Assembly: GCF_027595985.1 (NCBI RefSeq)
Contig: NC_073312.1
Coordinates: 6,432,174-6,496,173, forward strand
DNA length: 64,000 bases
Direction of reading: 5' to 3'
DNA from: Sorex araneus
Taxonomy: Eukaryota > Chordata > Mammalia > Eulipotyphla > Soricidae
The position numbers were made by a program, and so were the translations under genes. Positions 11,186 to 22,470 of this stretch are shown one piece after another (position 1 is the first letter of the stretch; every line of letters begins with the position of its first letter). The notes beneath the pieces were generated by a model. The model did no database searches and was not told the origin of the DNA. It worked only from the letters and a program-made list of their open reading frames with translations.

Positions 11186-11264
11186 CTCTCTCTGTCTCTG
11201 TCTCTGTCTCTGTCTCTGTCTCTGTCTCTGTCTGTCTCTGTCTCTGTCTCTGTCTCTCTCTCTC
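11186..11264. repeat. (TCTCTG)n microsatellite
   Basis: A hexamer repeat with one TCTG slip. Confidence 0.95.
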
Positions 11265-12744
11265 ATCAGACAGTCGTGCTCGGTTCACAGCCTGAATCCA
11301 GCTGTGATGGGTGACCGATGCATCGGTCTATGGATGGAGCAGGAGGCGGGAGGAGAGACACGTGTGCCTGGAGGCCGTCGAGAGACTCCCAGCCAGCCCA
11401 CGGTAGCCTGCACGCTGTCCCCGTCTCGAGGGGGCCCACATGGGCTGGACTTCGCGGGAGCCCACGGGCGAGAGTCTCAGGAAGGGCCGGGATCCCGACA
11501 CTGGACCCGGGAGACCAGAGACCATCCCAAGAACCGCCAGTGTCGGGCCTGCATGACTTGGCCACTGAAAGGAGCAGTGAGTGTTCATCTCCGAGTCACC
11601 TCCTCCTCCAGCCTCACCCATCCCTAAGCGGGCCATCAGGACCAGGACAGAGGCCGGAGATGTCAGCCCTCGCCCCCCTGCGGCCCAGCGCTGCGTGAGC
11701 CGAGCAAGCCAGTGGTCCGAGAGTGGCTCGGGGCTTACACCGTCGTAGCACGCAGGAGCCACGTGTGGCCAGCGGCTGCCCACGGGGGAGGGACGTTAGC
11801 CATGAGGGACCCGCCGAGACGTGCTGTTCCCAGGAGGCCTGTCCTGGGGAGCTCGGGGCTGGCAGGAGCTGGGACCGCCTCTGCGGCTGGGAGCCGGCCA
11901 CCAATGGGACACGGTCAGCCTCGGCCCCCTGTGCGTACAGTCAGCTGCCGCTCCTCTGGCTCCTCCAGCCCCTCCCCACCTCAGGCCCGCTGCCCTGCCC
12001 GCCTCAGCCCCCGGGGGGGCTCTCCAGCAAGGGCTGTGGGCACAGCGGGGGGCAGGCGGGAGCCGGGATGGGCTTGGCAGTGCGGCTGGGGCCTTGGGCT
12101 CTCCTGCATCAGAGTGTGCATCAGAGGCTGCGTCCCCGCCTCCCCCCCAGGCCCCGGGCTCTCCCCAGCCCTTCAGAGGCCCCAGGGGCTCCACACGGCC
12201 TCCCGGGGAGCGTCTCACTCTCTGCCAGCTCTCTTCCCCAGAGGCAAAAGCTCTGGCAGGGCCATTCCTGATGCTGTCCCAGTTACGGGCCACTGTCTTT
12301 GATGTCCTTCCTCCGTGCAGATGCCTTCCTGCCGACAGGCACTCGCCCCGGGCTCCGTGCGGCTCTTCCCGAAGGTGGTCTCTGTGCCCGGGTATACGGC
12401 GGGGTCGTGCTGTCTCGGGGGCGGCTGTGTGTGTGTGCCTGCCATCGCTGTGTCAGACCCGGGGCCCCGTGGGTGGGTTTCTCGGCTCTGAGTTTTCGCT
12501 GAAAGCCGAGAGGCAGCGACACGACTCAGAAGAGACTTTTCTGGAAGCGCTGTGAGTCTGAGACGTGTCACGGGAGGCTCCACGTGGGAACTTGGAGAGG
12601 TGAGCCGTGGCTGACCCAGTTCCATGGCACGGCAGGGAGCGTCGACCCGACTGGTTCTGCAGCTCAGTCATGGGAGATTTATGGAGGGGCCGGGGCAGGC
12701 CCGTGCTTCTGGGGAGGTGCTGTGGGATGGCCCAGGCTGACCTT
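11265..12744. other. no feature recognised
   Basis: GC-rich DNA of 1.5 kb without identified repeats. Long open frames on both strands reflect few stop codons in GC-rich sequence. Confidence 0.5.
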
Positions 12745-12990
12745 GGGTGTACACGTGTGTGTGTATGTGTGTGCATGTGTGTGTGCATGTGTGCACATGC
12801 ATGCATGTGTGTGTGTGCATGTGTGTATATGTGTACACGTGAGCATGTGCATGTGTGTGCATGTGTATGTGTTTGCATGTGCGTGTGTGCATATGTGGTG
12901 TATATGTGTGTGTGCGTATGCATGTGTGTGCATGTGTATGTGCATGTGTGTGAGTATGTGTGTGTGGGTGTGAGTGTGTGTATGTAAGTA
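12745..12990. repeat. (TG)n/(TGCA)n tract
   Basis: An alternating GT repeat with CATG and TATG interruptions, of Z-DNA-prone purine-pyrimidine alternation. Confidence 0.95.
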
Positions 12991-13048
12991 TGCGGGAGGA
13001 AGGCAAGGGAGGTCACATACCTAGTGGAAGTTAGAAAAGCAGCATTCT

Positions 13049-13221
13049 GGGGCTGGGGCGATAACATAGCAGGTAGGGCATTTGCCTTGCACGCGGCTGA
13101 CCCGGGTTCGATTCCCAGCCTCCCCTGAGCACCGCCAGGAGTAATTCCTGAGTGCATGATCCAGGAGTAGCCCCTATGCATCGCCGGGTGGGGCCCAAAA
13201 ATCGAAAAAGGAAACAAAAAA
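13049..13221 (+). mobile_element. SINE, A-tailed type, full length
   Basis: Complete copy with imperfect target duplication (AAAAGCAGCATTC on the left, AAAAGCAGTATTC on the right). Confidence 0.92.
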
Positions 13222-13229
13222 GCAGTATT

Positions 13230-13378
13230 CCCTTTGGGGCCCGGACGCTTGCCTTGGTGCAGTCTGCCCGGTTCAGTCCCTGTCACCCCAGATGGCCTCC
13301 CAAACCTACAGGATTAAGGCCTGAGCACGGCCAGGTTTGGCCCCAAGACCCAAACAACTGAAAAAAAAAAAAAAAAAG
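13230..13378 (+). mobile_element. older SINE with poly-A, in tandem
   Basis: A diverged element (GGACGCTTGCCTTGG, GGTTCAGTCCC) ends in 17 A. It directly follows the previous SINE, and a third copy of the target-like sequence (AGCAACATTCCCG) follows it. Confidence 0.65.
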
Positions 13379-13405
13379 CAACATTCCCGTTCACGGCCCC
13401 TGTGG

Positions 13406-13473
13406 GTCTGGAGGAAAGGTCTGGAGGAAAGGTCTGAAGGAAAGGTCTGGAAGGAAAGGTCTGAAGGAAAGGT
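13406..13473. repeat. minisatellite, unit about 14 bases
   Basis: Five units of the form GTCTGGAGGAAAG, differing by single bases. Confidence 0.9.
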
Positions 13474-13724
13474 GTGCTGGGACGGGCCCCAGGACTGGCG
13501 GCGCTGGCCGGGCTGACAAAGGCTGCCCAGGGGAAGCCTCAGGCTCTTTGCAGCTCCTCGGATGACCCTCTCTGGGGACTCCGGTCACCGACCCCGCTGA
13601 ACGGTGCCTCTGCTCGGCACCACCATCTCGTCACTGTCCTCAGGTGACACTCGGGGAGCCCCGGAGCTGAACATCCACCCGCCACCTGCCCATTTAGACA
13701 TTCATCCCCGTCCCTCTGCCCGAC

Positions 13725-14060
13725 ACACTCATTCACCGTGAGTGCTCACGCCCTCAGGGACCTGTCCCTCCATTGTCCGTCTGTCCATCCGTCAGCCCAT
13801 CAGCCTACCCACCAGCCATGAATGAGTCCTGCGAATCCTCTCCTCCACCCTTCCGCCACCTGCCACAAATACTTCACCGTCTCAGAGCCCAACTCTTGCA
13901 TCCATGCGTCACCCCCTCCTCACCTACCATCCACCCGCCCGTCCCCATCCACCAGCCATCGTCATTCACTCATCCCCCGTCAGCCCTCCACCCCACTGTG
14001 CACCCGCCCATCAGCCACTGCGCTCCTGGACCCCGCATCCATCTCTGCATCCGTTTCTCC
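13725..14060. repeat. degenerate CCATC-rich tract
   Basis: Pyrimidine-rich sequence with many CCATC and CCACC words looks like a decayed tetranucleotide repeat. Confidence 0.55.
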
Positions 14061-14217
14061 CTCCGGGAAACCTCGAGCTGTGTCTTTCCCTAGTCCTTAG
14101 TCTCCTTGTCTCTGAGGCAGGTGCTGTGCTAGTCTCAGGGCCAGGGCAGCAGGATTCCTGCTGTTAAGGCCACCGGTCCAGGGACCGAGATGTACAGAAA
14201 TATTCAGAGGCATGGTG

Positions 14218-14470
14218 GGTTGGAGTGATAGCACAGTGGGTAGGGCGTTTGCCTTGCACTCAGCCGACCAGGGTTCGATTCCTCTGCCCCTCTCAGAGAG
14301 CCCGGCAAGCCACTGAGAGTATCTCGCCCCCATGCAGAGCCTGGCAAGCTCCCTGTGGAGTATTCAATATGCCAAAAACAGTAACAAGTCTCACCATGGA
14401 GATGTTACTGGTGCCTGCTCGACAAAAAAAATCGATGAGCAACGGGACGACAGTGATACAGTGACAGTGA
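14218..14470 (+). mobile_element. SINE, hexamer-tailed type, full length
   Basis: Complete head and body with a tail of GACAGTGATACAGTGACAGT. Flanks ATGGTGGG and ATGGCGGG may be a decayed target duplication. Confidence 0.92.
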
Positions 14471-14918
14471 TGGCGGGCATGAAGAGGGCCACAGCTGGCA
14501 TCCCGGAACCAGCAGAGACACCGTGGACAGCGGGGGATGCTGGGAGAGTGTTCTAGGTGCAGGGAACGACAGGAGCGGAACTCAGAGTCCCAGGGAGCCC
14601 TGAAGCGGCAGAGCAGAAGGCAGTGTGGAAAGTCGCGGGGGTCCCTGCCCGCACACGTCTCGGCTGTCCCTGGCGAGGTTCCGGCTCCGGGCCCGGGCTC
14701 CTAGGCCCAAGGGGCCTCTGCTCTGGCTTCTCCAGTCAGCGGCAGACAGGCACGCGGCACTGAGGCAGAGGACAGGAGGCGAGAGCCTGCCGGGCCACGG
14801 TGGGGAGCAGGGGCCTCTAGATCTTTGTTGGATTTGTGTGTGTGTGTGTGTGGCTAGAAGGACACTTTTCTGACTGAATTGCCACCCCCCCCCCCCCAGT
14901 GCATCTGTTGAGTGTGTT
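14471..14918. other. no gene; short GT and C runs
   Basis: Nothing recognised apart from a GT tract near 14,835-14,852 and a run of C at 14,885-14,897. Confidence 0.55.
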
Positions 14919-14931
14919 GAAAGAGAAGGCC

Positions 14932-15163
14932 AGGGCTAGAGCGATAGCACAGCGGGGAGGGCGTTTGCCTTGCACCCGGGCGACCCGGGTTCGATTCCCA
15001 GCATCCCATGTAGTCTCCCGAATACCGCCAGGAGTGGTTCCTGAGTGCAGAGCCAGGAGGAACCCCTGAGCACTGCCAGGTGTGACCCAAGAAGCCAAAA
15101 AAAAAAAAAGAAAGAAAGAAAAAAAGAACGAAAAAGAAAAGAAAAGAAAAAGAAAGAGAAAGA
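14932..15163 (+). mobile_element. SINE, A-tailed type, with target duplication
   Basis: A full copy with a long GAAA-rich tail. GAAAGAGAAGGCC flanks it perfectly (14,919-14,931 and 15,164-15,176). Confidence 0.95.
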
Positions 15164-15177
15164 GAAAGAGAAGGCCC

Positions 15178-15450
15178 CAGGGCCGGAGAGGTGCTTGCCT
15201 GGCCCGTGGCAGACCTGAGTGTAACTCCTGGCACCATGCAGGGGCCCCGGACCCCCTGGAAATGACGTCGAGCACAGTCGGGAGTAAGTCCAGCGCGCTG
15301 CCAGATGTCGCCTCAAGCCTGGCCCCCCGTCAAGCAACCCCTACACGGTGAGTACGGGCAGCAGAGGCAGCCCAGGGCTGGGGTGATGCTTCTGGTTCGG
15401 TTCCCAGCATCGCACAAGCCCCCAGGCATCGCCAAGGGGTCCCTGTTAGC
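15178..15450 (+). mobile_element. old SINE fragments
   Basis: Two diverged pieces (15,178-15,312 and 15,371-15,450) keep GGCCGGAGAGGTGCTTGCC and GGTTCGGTTCCCAGCATCGC. Confidence 0.5.
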
Positions 15451-16226
15451 CCCCGGCGCGCTGTTGCAGACCCAGCACTGATCACCCCGCCCGGTTGGCC
15501 GGGCATCCCTGGGGTGGCCCCAGCCCCTAGAGAAGCCAGCGCAGGGGCTGAGGGAGAGCCTGAGGGCGGGTCCTGCCCTGGAACCGGTGTCCCTTCAGGG
15601 GGACACAGGGGACACAGAGAAGCGGCCGTCGGGAGGCCTCTGGAGGAACAGGAGCGGCCAACTCTCCGGGTGTGCGGAGGGTCACGAAGGCCACGTGGCT
15701 ACAGGAGTTGGGGGAGGCCGCAGGACACAGGGTGGGGGTACCCCGGACGGCCCCCGGGGGCCTGGGCTGCCCTGCAGGTGAGAAGTGCGGCCTCTGGGCC
15801 GAGCCCCTGCTGGTCCACGGGGCGAGGACGGAGGCTGGGACAGTCTGTCCCGAGACTCCCCGCCACGGGGCTCAGCCCGGCCCATTGTTCCCACACAAAG
15901 GCGCTGTCACCCGCCGTGCCAGGGGGAGAGGCTGCTCCTGGCGCCGTGTCCCGCCGGCCACGCGGGGTCCCGGATGCTTCCGGCTCTGAGCGCCCCCCTT
16001 CCCCGCCCCAGGAGCAGGGCCCAGCCAGGAGCAGAGTCGGACAAGGCACTGGGGGTGGACGCCGTGCTGGGTGCCGGGCGCCAGGCGAGGGCCACAGGGC
16101 ACGGGCCTGCGCTGCCCGGCTCGGTCCCGGCACCCCCCCCCCTGCACTTCCACCCACCCCCCTCCTCTCTCCTCTCGGCCCGCTCCCACCCGTTCCTGCC
16201 ACTTGCCGCCTTCCACCTTTTCTTAC
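15451..16226. other. no feature recognised
   Basis: GC-rich DNA without identified repeat or gene. Confidence 0.5.
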
Positions 16227-16670
16227 ATTTTCTTTTTATTTTAATGAATCACGGTGAGGTACAGACTTAGACGTTTTCGTGATTATGTTTCAATCAAACA
16301 TTGTTCGAGTGCCCCTCCCTCCACTGGTGCCCATTCTCCACCAACGATGTTCCCAGAGTCCCTCCCACCCCTCCCCTTCCCTCCCCCTGCCTCCGTGGCA
16401 GGCGCCTTCCCTCTTACTCCCTCTCTCTCCTTCTGGGTGTTATGGTTTGCAACATAGACACTGAGCAGCCATCGTGTTCGGTCCTTAGTCTACTTTCAGC
16501 ACCTCCCACCCTGAGCGAGCCCTCCAAGCATCATTCACTTAGTCCTCCCTTCTCCCTCCTCCCACCTGCTTTTTCCCCCAGCACAGGAGATCGGCTTCCA
16601 AGCTGTGGGGCGACCCTCCCGGCCCGTATCTCTACTGTCCTTAACCACCTTCTGCCTTGATGCCAAAGGC
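16227..16670 (-). mobile_element. LINE 3' end fragment (probably L1)
   Basis: Same family as 4,035-4,395 and 25,390-25,870: it starts at the A-rich tail (TTTATTTTAATGAATCACGGTG) and keeps CCTCCACTGGTGCCCATTC. Confidence 0.65.
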
Positions 16671-16719
16671 CCCCCCCGTCAGCTGTAAGGTTCAGGACAA
16701 AACTTACCGAAAACTAAAA

Positions 16720-16840
16720 ACTGGGGGCCAGAGGAACAGGCCAGTGGGGAGGGCACTTGCCTTGCACACGGCCTCCCTGGGTTTGACCGTCTGCAGCAGG
16801 TTCCCAGAACAAGGGGGCGCCTGGAATATTCTAAAAACAA
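16720..16840 (+). mobile_element. SINE head fragment
   Basis: GGGCCAGAGGAACAGGCCAG, GCACTTGCCTTGCACACGGC and a decayed B box. Confidence 0.55.
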
Positions 16841-17640
16841 GAGAATGTGGGGTCGGGGTCCCACTTCCTGCTAGGCAGCAGGTCCGTACGACCCTTGGTG
16901 GCCGCTGGGTCCTGTGATGACCAAGAAAGACACTGGTGTCTTCCTGGGAGTTTATAGGCAACGGTTTCCTGACGGGGTGGGGGAGAGCTGGGAATGGCAT
17001 GGTTTGTCCTTCCCTTTTCCTTCCGAGGGGAATGAGAAGGTTCTGGAAAGGAAAATGTGAGTTTCCTGGGGTTTTGGCACTTCGGGTCGCGTCCCTTTCT
17101 GACACGTGGCAGGGGGCAGGTGGACGAGTCCGTGTGACCACCTGCTCGGGGCAGCGAGATTCGGGGAGGCGTCCTCGGTACTGGGGGAGGGGGTCACCGA
17201 AAAAACAAAAGATGAGAGGCGGGGCTTCAGGGGTGAAAGGGCAGATGGGGAGAGGCCAAGGCGAGGGGGTCGTCTCCGAGAAGGAGCTGGGGCTTCCGGA
17301 ACCTTCCCGCAGAGCCCCCTGGAGACGCGCCATTGGCACAGACACCCGGAACGTCAGGCTGCCTGGCAGAGGCGGGCATTCCCGAGACCACCTGACAGCC
17401 CCCCTCCGTCTGCCTGTCCTCACGTGCTCCAGGACACACGTGCCACACATCACGCCGGGGTGGGAGCCGCGAGGGGGTGGGCGGTCTCCTGGGCTCCACA
17501 GCAGACGGAGCCGTCGGGGCACAGCCTCTGCCAGGGCGGCTCTCGAGCCTCGTGCTCGTCTGCTCCCGGCACGGGTGGGGCTGGGGATGCCTCCCGCTCG
17601 CCTGGCAAGCTCAAGGCCCTGAGTCTCACCCCCTGGGCCC
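16841..17640. other. no feature recognised
   Basis: No repeat or gene seen. Confidence 0.5.
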
Positions 17641-17815
17641 CTGGGGCTGGAGAGATGGCACGGCGGGTTGGGCACTTGCCTGTATGCGGCCAGCCCGGGC
17701 ACGACTCACGGGTCCTCAGAGCACTCTCAGGAGTGAGCCCTGAGCACAGAGGCAGGAGGAAGCTCGGAGTACCACCAGGTGGGGCCCCAGAAAAGGAGAA
17801 AGAGAGAGAAAGAAA
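17641..17815 (+). mobile_element. diverged SINE, A-tailed type
   Basis: GGCTGGAGAGATGGCACGGC head, body CAGGAGTGAGCCCTGAGCAC and a GAAA-rich tail. Confidence 0.75.
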
Positions 17816-17946
17816 CAGACGGTTAGCAAGAAAAGGCCCAGGAGATGGGCCAGCGGTGTAGAAAGTTCCTGACAGAGCCCGGAGCTCAGAGAACCGCCCT
17901 CTCCTGGGTGCCCCCGCCAAACAAATTAAAAAAAAATTTAAATTTC

Positions 17947-18112
17947 GGGCTGGGGTGATAGCACAGCGGGGAGGGCATTTGCCTTGCACGCAGCCGACAC
18001 GGGTTTGATTCCCAGCATCCCCTATGGTCCCCTGAGCACCACCAGGGGTAATTCCTGAGTGCAGAGCCAGGAGTGACCCCCGTGCATCGCCCAAAAAGCA
18101 AAAAAAAAAAAA
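17947..18112 (+). mobile_element. SINE, A-tailed type, full length
   Basis: Complete copy. A-rich flanks suggest an imperfect target duplication. It is followed within about 12 bases by a reversed SINE. Confidence 0.92.
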
Positions 18113-18123
18113 GAAAATTAATA

Positions 18124-18293
18124 TTTCTTTATGGGGGTCACATCCAGCTCTGCTCAGGGCCTGTTCCTGGCTCTGCACTCGGGAATCACTCCTGGAGGGC
18201 TCGGGGGACCATATGGGATGCTGGGAATCGAACCCGGGTTGGCTGCGTGCAAGGCAAACACCCTCCCTGCTACATGATTGCTCTGGCCTTTCA
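18124..18293 (-). mobile_element. SINE, A-tailed type, reversed partner
   Basis: A reversed copy, tail-to-tail with the preceding SINE, so the pair forms an inverted repeat of about 165-base arms. Confidence 0.9.
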
Positions 18294-19002
18294 AATTAAA
18301 AACACTTTAGAGTGAAGGGAGCATGCTGAGAAGCTTGGAGAGTAATTGATACCTTGGAACTAAGTACTAACGACATCACTGAAGATCCTATTATTGCAAA
18401 GAAGAGTTGCTGAAATTATTCATGACAAATCACCGGGGCGGGGAAGGCAAGCATCTCTGAGAGGAGCCGACAGGTGACAGACACGGAGAATAAATCCAGG
18501 GAACGGCCGCTGGTGCCTCTGAGGCAGGAACTCACCCCCAGAAACGGGGAAGGCAACCTTCCGTCAGGCGCCGGAAAGGGAGCTCGACGGGGCAGGGGAG
18601 GTGATCGGCGAAGACTGACAGTCAGCCATATCCTGGTCAGGGGATTGGACTTGGAGAATAAACAAAGACTTCTCAGACCGGGCGGGAGTCGCCCAGGAGC
18701 GGGGCGGGCCAGGTGCCCGCGACGCACTGACACGCACTGACGCACGCACTCACTCGGACAAGACAATGGGGTGGAGTGTTTGCGGCAGAGAAAGCGAAGT
18801 CCCCAAAGAGCAAGTCCCGAGAGCTTCCACTCAGAGGAAAGGGCGGTGGGCAGGGACTGGAGCGGGAAAGAAGCAGGACGCTCGCTCCTGCCCTCACCCC
18901 ACGGACGGACGGACGGACGGACGGACTCAGGGAAAGAGGCTAGGAGTGGAGTCATTCCCCCCAGTGAGGAGGCGTGAGGAAATGAGTGCAAATTCCCCTT
19001 TG
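18294..19002. other. no gene; small (GGAC)n
   Basis: Nothing recognised except six GGAC units at 18,901-18,926. Confidence 0.55.
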
Positions 19003-19140
19003 GGGGCGGGGGGATCCTCCCTGGCAGTGCTCAGGGCTTCCTCCTGGCTCTGGGCTAGGGCTCAGTCTGGGGGGTGAAGGGGGAACATATGCAGGGCTGG
19101 GAGTTGAGCCAGGTTGGACCCAGCCACCACCACGCAAGAC
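19003..19140 (-). mobile_element. old SINE copy
   Basis: A reversed body with CAGTGCTCAGGGCTTCCTCC and a decayed head. Confidence 0.55.
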
Positions 19141-19148
19141 TAGGAATT

Positions 19149-19270
19149 AACCGTGACGTGCTTAGGTGACTGCCTGACGCAGGCAGAAAGGGGAGAGGCT
19201 TATTGGCGAGGTTCTCGCTTGGTGTCTTCTAGTGTTACTGAACAAACAGTTTCCTTGGGAGACGATTAAG
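19149..19270 (+). repeat. direct duplication, copy 1
   Basis: It begins AACCGTGACGTGCTTAGG and matches 20,707-20,829 at roughly four bases in five. The family is unknown to me. A reversed SINE follows immediately. Confidence 0.85.
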
Positions 19271-19273
19271 AGC

Positions 19274-19538
19274 AGTAGCACTGTCACTGGAGCACTGTCG
19301 TCTGTCGTCCCGTTGTTCATCCATTTGCTCGAGTGGGCACCAGTAACGTCTCCATTGTGAGACTTGTTGTGACTGTTTTTGGCATATTGAATACGCCACG
19401 TGTAGCTTGCCAGGCTCTGCCGTGTGGGTGGGATACTCTCGGTAGCTTGCCGGGCTCTCCGAGAGGGACGGAGGAATCCAACCTGGGCCGGCCGCATGCA
19501 AGGCAAACGCCCTACCCACTGTGCTATCTCTTCAGCCC
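19274..19538 (-). mobile_element. SINE, hexamer-tailed type, full length
   Basis: A reversed complete copy: tail of ACTGTC units, then body and head (GTGCTATCTCTTCAGCCC). Confidence 0.93.
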
Positions 19539-19714
19539 TTCTTCAGGGGTACAAGTCAAAGTTCCATAGGGTGCGGACATGCTGGAATCTTTGGGTGTTC
19601 ACGTTAAGCCCTTTAAGCATGTGCATGTTGAGTTCCAAACCCATAACTCACGTGTCCGTTCTTGAAAGTAGAACTTACCTCTCTGAGCTTTCTTTGAGGT
19701 GAACAGCAGTTTGC

Positions 19715-19717
<3 letters not shown>

Positions 19718-19799
<82 letters not shown>
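19718..19799. repeat. (CT)n microsatellite
   Basis: A CT tract of about 80 bases with two short breaks. Confidence 0.97.
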
Positions 19800-19802
<3 letters not shown>

Positions 19803-19966
19803 CTTTTTAGGTCACACCCACTGATGCTCAGGGGTTATTCCTGGCTCTGCACTCAGGAATTACTCCTGGCGGTGCTCAGGGGACCATATGGGATGCTGGG
19901 AATCGAACCCGGGTCGGCCGCGTGCAAGGCAAACGCCCTCCCCGCTGTGCTCTCACTCCAGCCCCA
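19800..19966 (-). mobile_element. SINE, A-tailed type, full length
   Basis: A reversed copy whose tail end merges into the CT repeat. Confidence 0.93.
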
Positions 19967-20514
19967 GCACCTTGCTGATTTGTCACCAGCGTATAATACT
20001 CTCCATCTGTGTCTCCACACCAAGCTCACCCCGGCGGTCGCCGTGGCCTCCCACTCTCAAATCCACGCCCGGACCTCCCTCCCGCCCCCTCCCCCTCCCT
20101 TCTGGTAGCCATCCTGCTTTTCTCGGGGTAGGGGTTATTTTTCTTGCGTTTTGTCAATTCATTAGCCTTGCGTGGTTCCTATGTGACAGACGAGTGGAGC
20201 CATCTGGTATTCCTTCCACTTCCTGACACTCCTCACTAAGCATAAGCACCTCAAGTTCCACCCGTCTCGTCTCCAAAGAGGCGAGTTGATCTTTTGCAAT
20301 GGCTGCGCGTGGCCGTCAAGCGGTCAGCGGACAGCGGCACGCCTCTCTGTCGCCTGCCCCTCGGTGAGGAGCAGAGGGGACCAGAGAGGGATTGAGACTC
20401 TCCGCCCTACCGAAGGGCGTCAGAGGCTCAGAGGACAGGCTGGAGTTCTCCCTGTGGGGGGAGCTCAGAGCCTGGCGCCCCCCCTGCCCGAATGCACCCA
20501 CGCGCCCTGGTAAG
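19967..20514. other. no gene recognised
   Basis: The first 300 bases, with TTCCACTTCC and CACTCC words, could be a decayed LINE; I cannot show it. Confidence 0.4.
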
Positions 20515-20665
20515 ACTTGGTCAGAAGACTATCACCGTGGTAGTCCAGTGGGCACCCAGGCTCGGTCCCCAGCACCCCAGAGAGTCCCAACAGCACCGCC
20601 AGGAGTGATCCCTGGGTGCAGAGTCAGGAGTCAGCCCTGAGCACTGCTAGGTGAGTCACCCCCAA
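20515..20665 (+). mobile_element. old SINE copy
   Basis: GGTCCCCAGCACCCCAGAG, ACCGCCAGGAGTGATCCCTG and GCAGAGTCAGGAG are body motifs of the A-tailed type. Confidence 0.65.
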
Positions 20666-20706
20666 CTATAGCCACAGTCATCACCACCAAAGACTAAAAA
20701 AAATAT

Positions 20707-20829
20707 AACCGTGACGTGCTTAGGTAACTCTGCCTGACGTCAGCAGAAAGGGGAGAGGTTTTCTGGCGAGGTTCTGGCTTGACGTCTCCTAGTCTTCTGA
20801 GCAAATAGTTTCCCTGGGAGATGATTAAG
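20707..20829 (+). repeat. direct duplication, copy 2
   Basis: Partner of 19,149-19,270, about 1.56 kb away in the same orientation. Confidence 0.85.
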
Positions 20830-21107
20830 GGCATCACTGCTGCACAATGAACCGTCCCAAACCCAGCCACTCTCGGGCCGTGCCTTTGCTATTTATAACG
20901 AGGTTTTCCAGGCTCTCTGTTTGGTTTCCAAAGTAATTGTGTTCCAGCTAAATGAATAAGGAAGCACGGGCATTCCATTCTGTAAGCGGGTGCTGGGCTC
21001 GTGGACGTGGGCGCAGAACCCCAAAAGAGAGAGTCCCCCGTTTCCGGGAGAGTTGGCGCCCAAGGGGAGGACAGTCGTGTTCAGGGTGGACCTGGATTCT
21101 AGGTGTT

Positions 21108-21195
21108 GGCTGTTTTGTAGACGCGCCTGGCTGTGCTCAGGGATCCCTGCTTGGCTGACTCCGGGGGCATGTGGGCGCCGGGGCTCAAACCTGGT
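21108..21195 (-). mobile_element. old SINE fragment
   Basis: CTGTGCTCAGGGATCCCTGC and GGGGCTCAAACCTGG are a reversed body and B box. Confidence 0.5.
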
Positions 21196-21200
21196 TCCAC

Positions 21201-21378
21201 TGGGGCTAGAGAGACAGCACCGCGGGGAGGGCTTGCACCCGCCGACCTGGGTTCAGTGCCCATATCCCATATGGTTCCCCAGAGCACCAGCAGGGATAAT
21301 TCCTGAGTGCAGAGCCAGGAGTCACCGCTGAGTATCACTGGGCGTGACCCCCAAAGCAACAAACAAACAAACACAAAG
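21201..21378 (+). mobile_element. SINE, A-tailed type
   Basis: Near-complete copy with a short deletion in the head and an (AAAC)n tail. Confidence 0.88.
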
Positions 21379-21884
21379 CAACCTGTCTCCATCATGCGCC
21401 AGGCAAGCTCTCTGCCCGCTGGATGCCAACCCCTGTGGCCTCTGGTTTTATCCACCGGACAGGTAGGCGGGCTCTTTGTACAAGACCCGCAGAGCTGGGG
21501 CGCGTGGAGGCGTGAGTCTCAGCAACCAGCGCCAGAAGCTGAACGTCTGGGCCAGGGCGGCGAGTCCCGACTCCGACAAGAGTCTCAGCGCTGCCCACTC
21601 CTGGACCGCCCTGGGAAGCAGCTGGCCGGTGGGGCCAGGAGAGGCCTCCAGGCCTGGGCACCACCCGCCTCCTCCCCCCAGCACCACATGGCCCCACCCG
21701 GGCCACCACGGGCCCTGATCCCCCAGCCCAGAGCTGAGATTAGCCTCTGAGCGCCAGAAGCAAACAAATCACAAGAAACCCCCCGAACCAGTCGGGTGGG
21801 AACGGAATCCTGCAAGCCGGCATTCCCCCAGAAGGAGACCCTCCCTCAGGGCCAGGGTCTCTCTCTCTGCCAGACGGTTTTTGT
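21379..21884. other. no feature recognised
   Basis: No repeat or gene seen. Confidence 0.5.
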
Positions 21885-22054
21885 TTGGTCTCGCTTTGTG
21901 TTTGGACCACCCCTGATGGGGTGCTCATGGCCCACTCCCGAATCCGCTCCCAGAGATCACTCCTGGGGGGCTCGTGCCAGGGATCCAACCCGGGTTGGCC
22001 ACGTGCAAGGCAAGCGCCCCCTCGCCTGCCCTGCGGGATTCTCCCTCCAGCCCG
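21885..22054 (-). mobile_element. diverged SINE, reversed
   Basis: GGGGTGCTCATGGCCCACTC, GATCCAACCCGGGTTGGCC and GTGCAAGGCAAGCGCC mark body, B box and head. Confidence 0.75.
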
Positions 22055-22200
22055 CGCTGCCGCTCCGGGGCTGCTTCTCCCGGAGGTGGCACGGACGCGT
22101 CTCACTTGCGACCCTCCGCATAGACCTGAGCCTGTCCACAGACCCCCTGCGTCTCTCTCCCGGGCCCCTCTGAGTGGACGTGGCGTGGGCCCTGGACCAG

Positions 22201-22470
22201 GGAGGAAGGAAGGAAGGAAGGAAGGAAGGAAGGAAGGAAGGAAGGAAGGAAGGAAGGAAGGAAGGAAGGAAGGAAGGAAGGAAGGAAGGAAGGGAGGGAG
22301 GGAGGGAGGGAGGGAGGGAGGGAGGGAGGGAGAGAGGGAGGGAGGGCCTGTACTCAGGCCAGAGAAATGGCTAGTAGAGTTCGGTGATCTCCTCGCCCGT
22401 TCCCAGGAGTGAGCCCTGAGCACTACCGGGAGTGGCCCGCTCCCCTGTCACCCCTGTAGTGACTAGTGGA
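22201..22470 (+). repeat. inverted repeat, left arm
   Basis: (GGAA)n and (GGGA)n (22,201-22,346) are followed by 124 unique-looking bases that include AATGGCTAGTAGAGTTCGGT. The whole arm recurs in reverse at 23,059-23,455. The non-simple part agrees at about nine bases in ten and has SINE-like words (GAGTGAGCCCTGAGCAC). Confidence 0.9.

Noticed and set aside
11712-12555. Long overlapping frames at 11.7-12.6 kb as a gene
   Set aside because: Several frames on both strands are open at once, with no recognisable domain; this is typical of GC-rich DNA.
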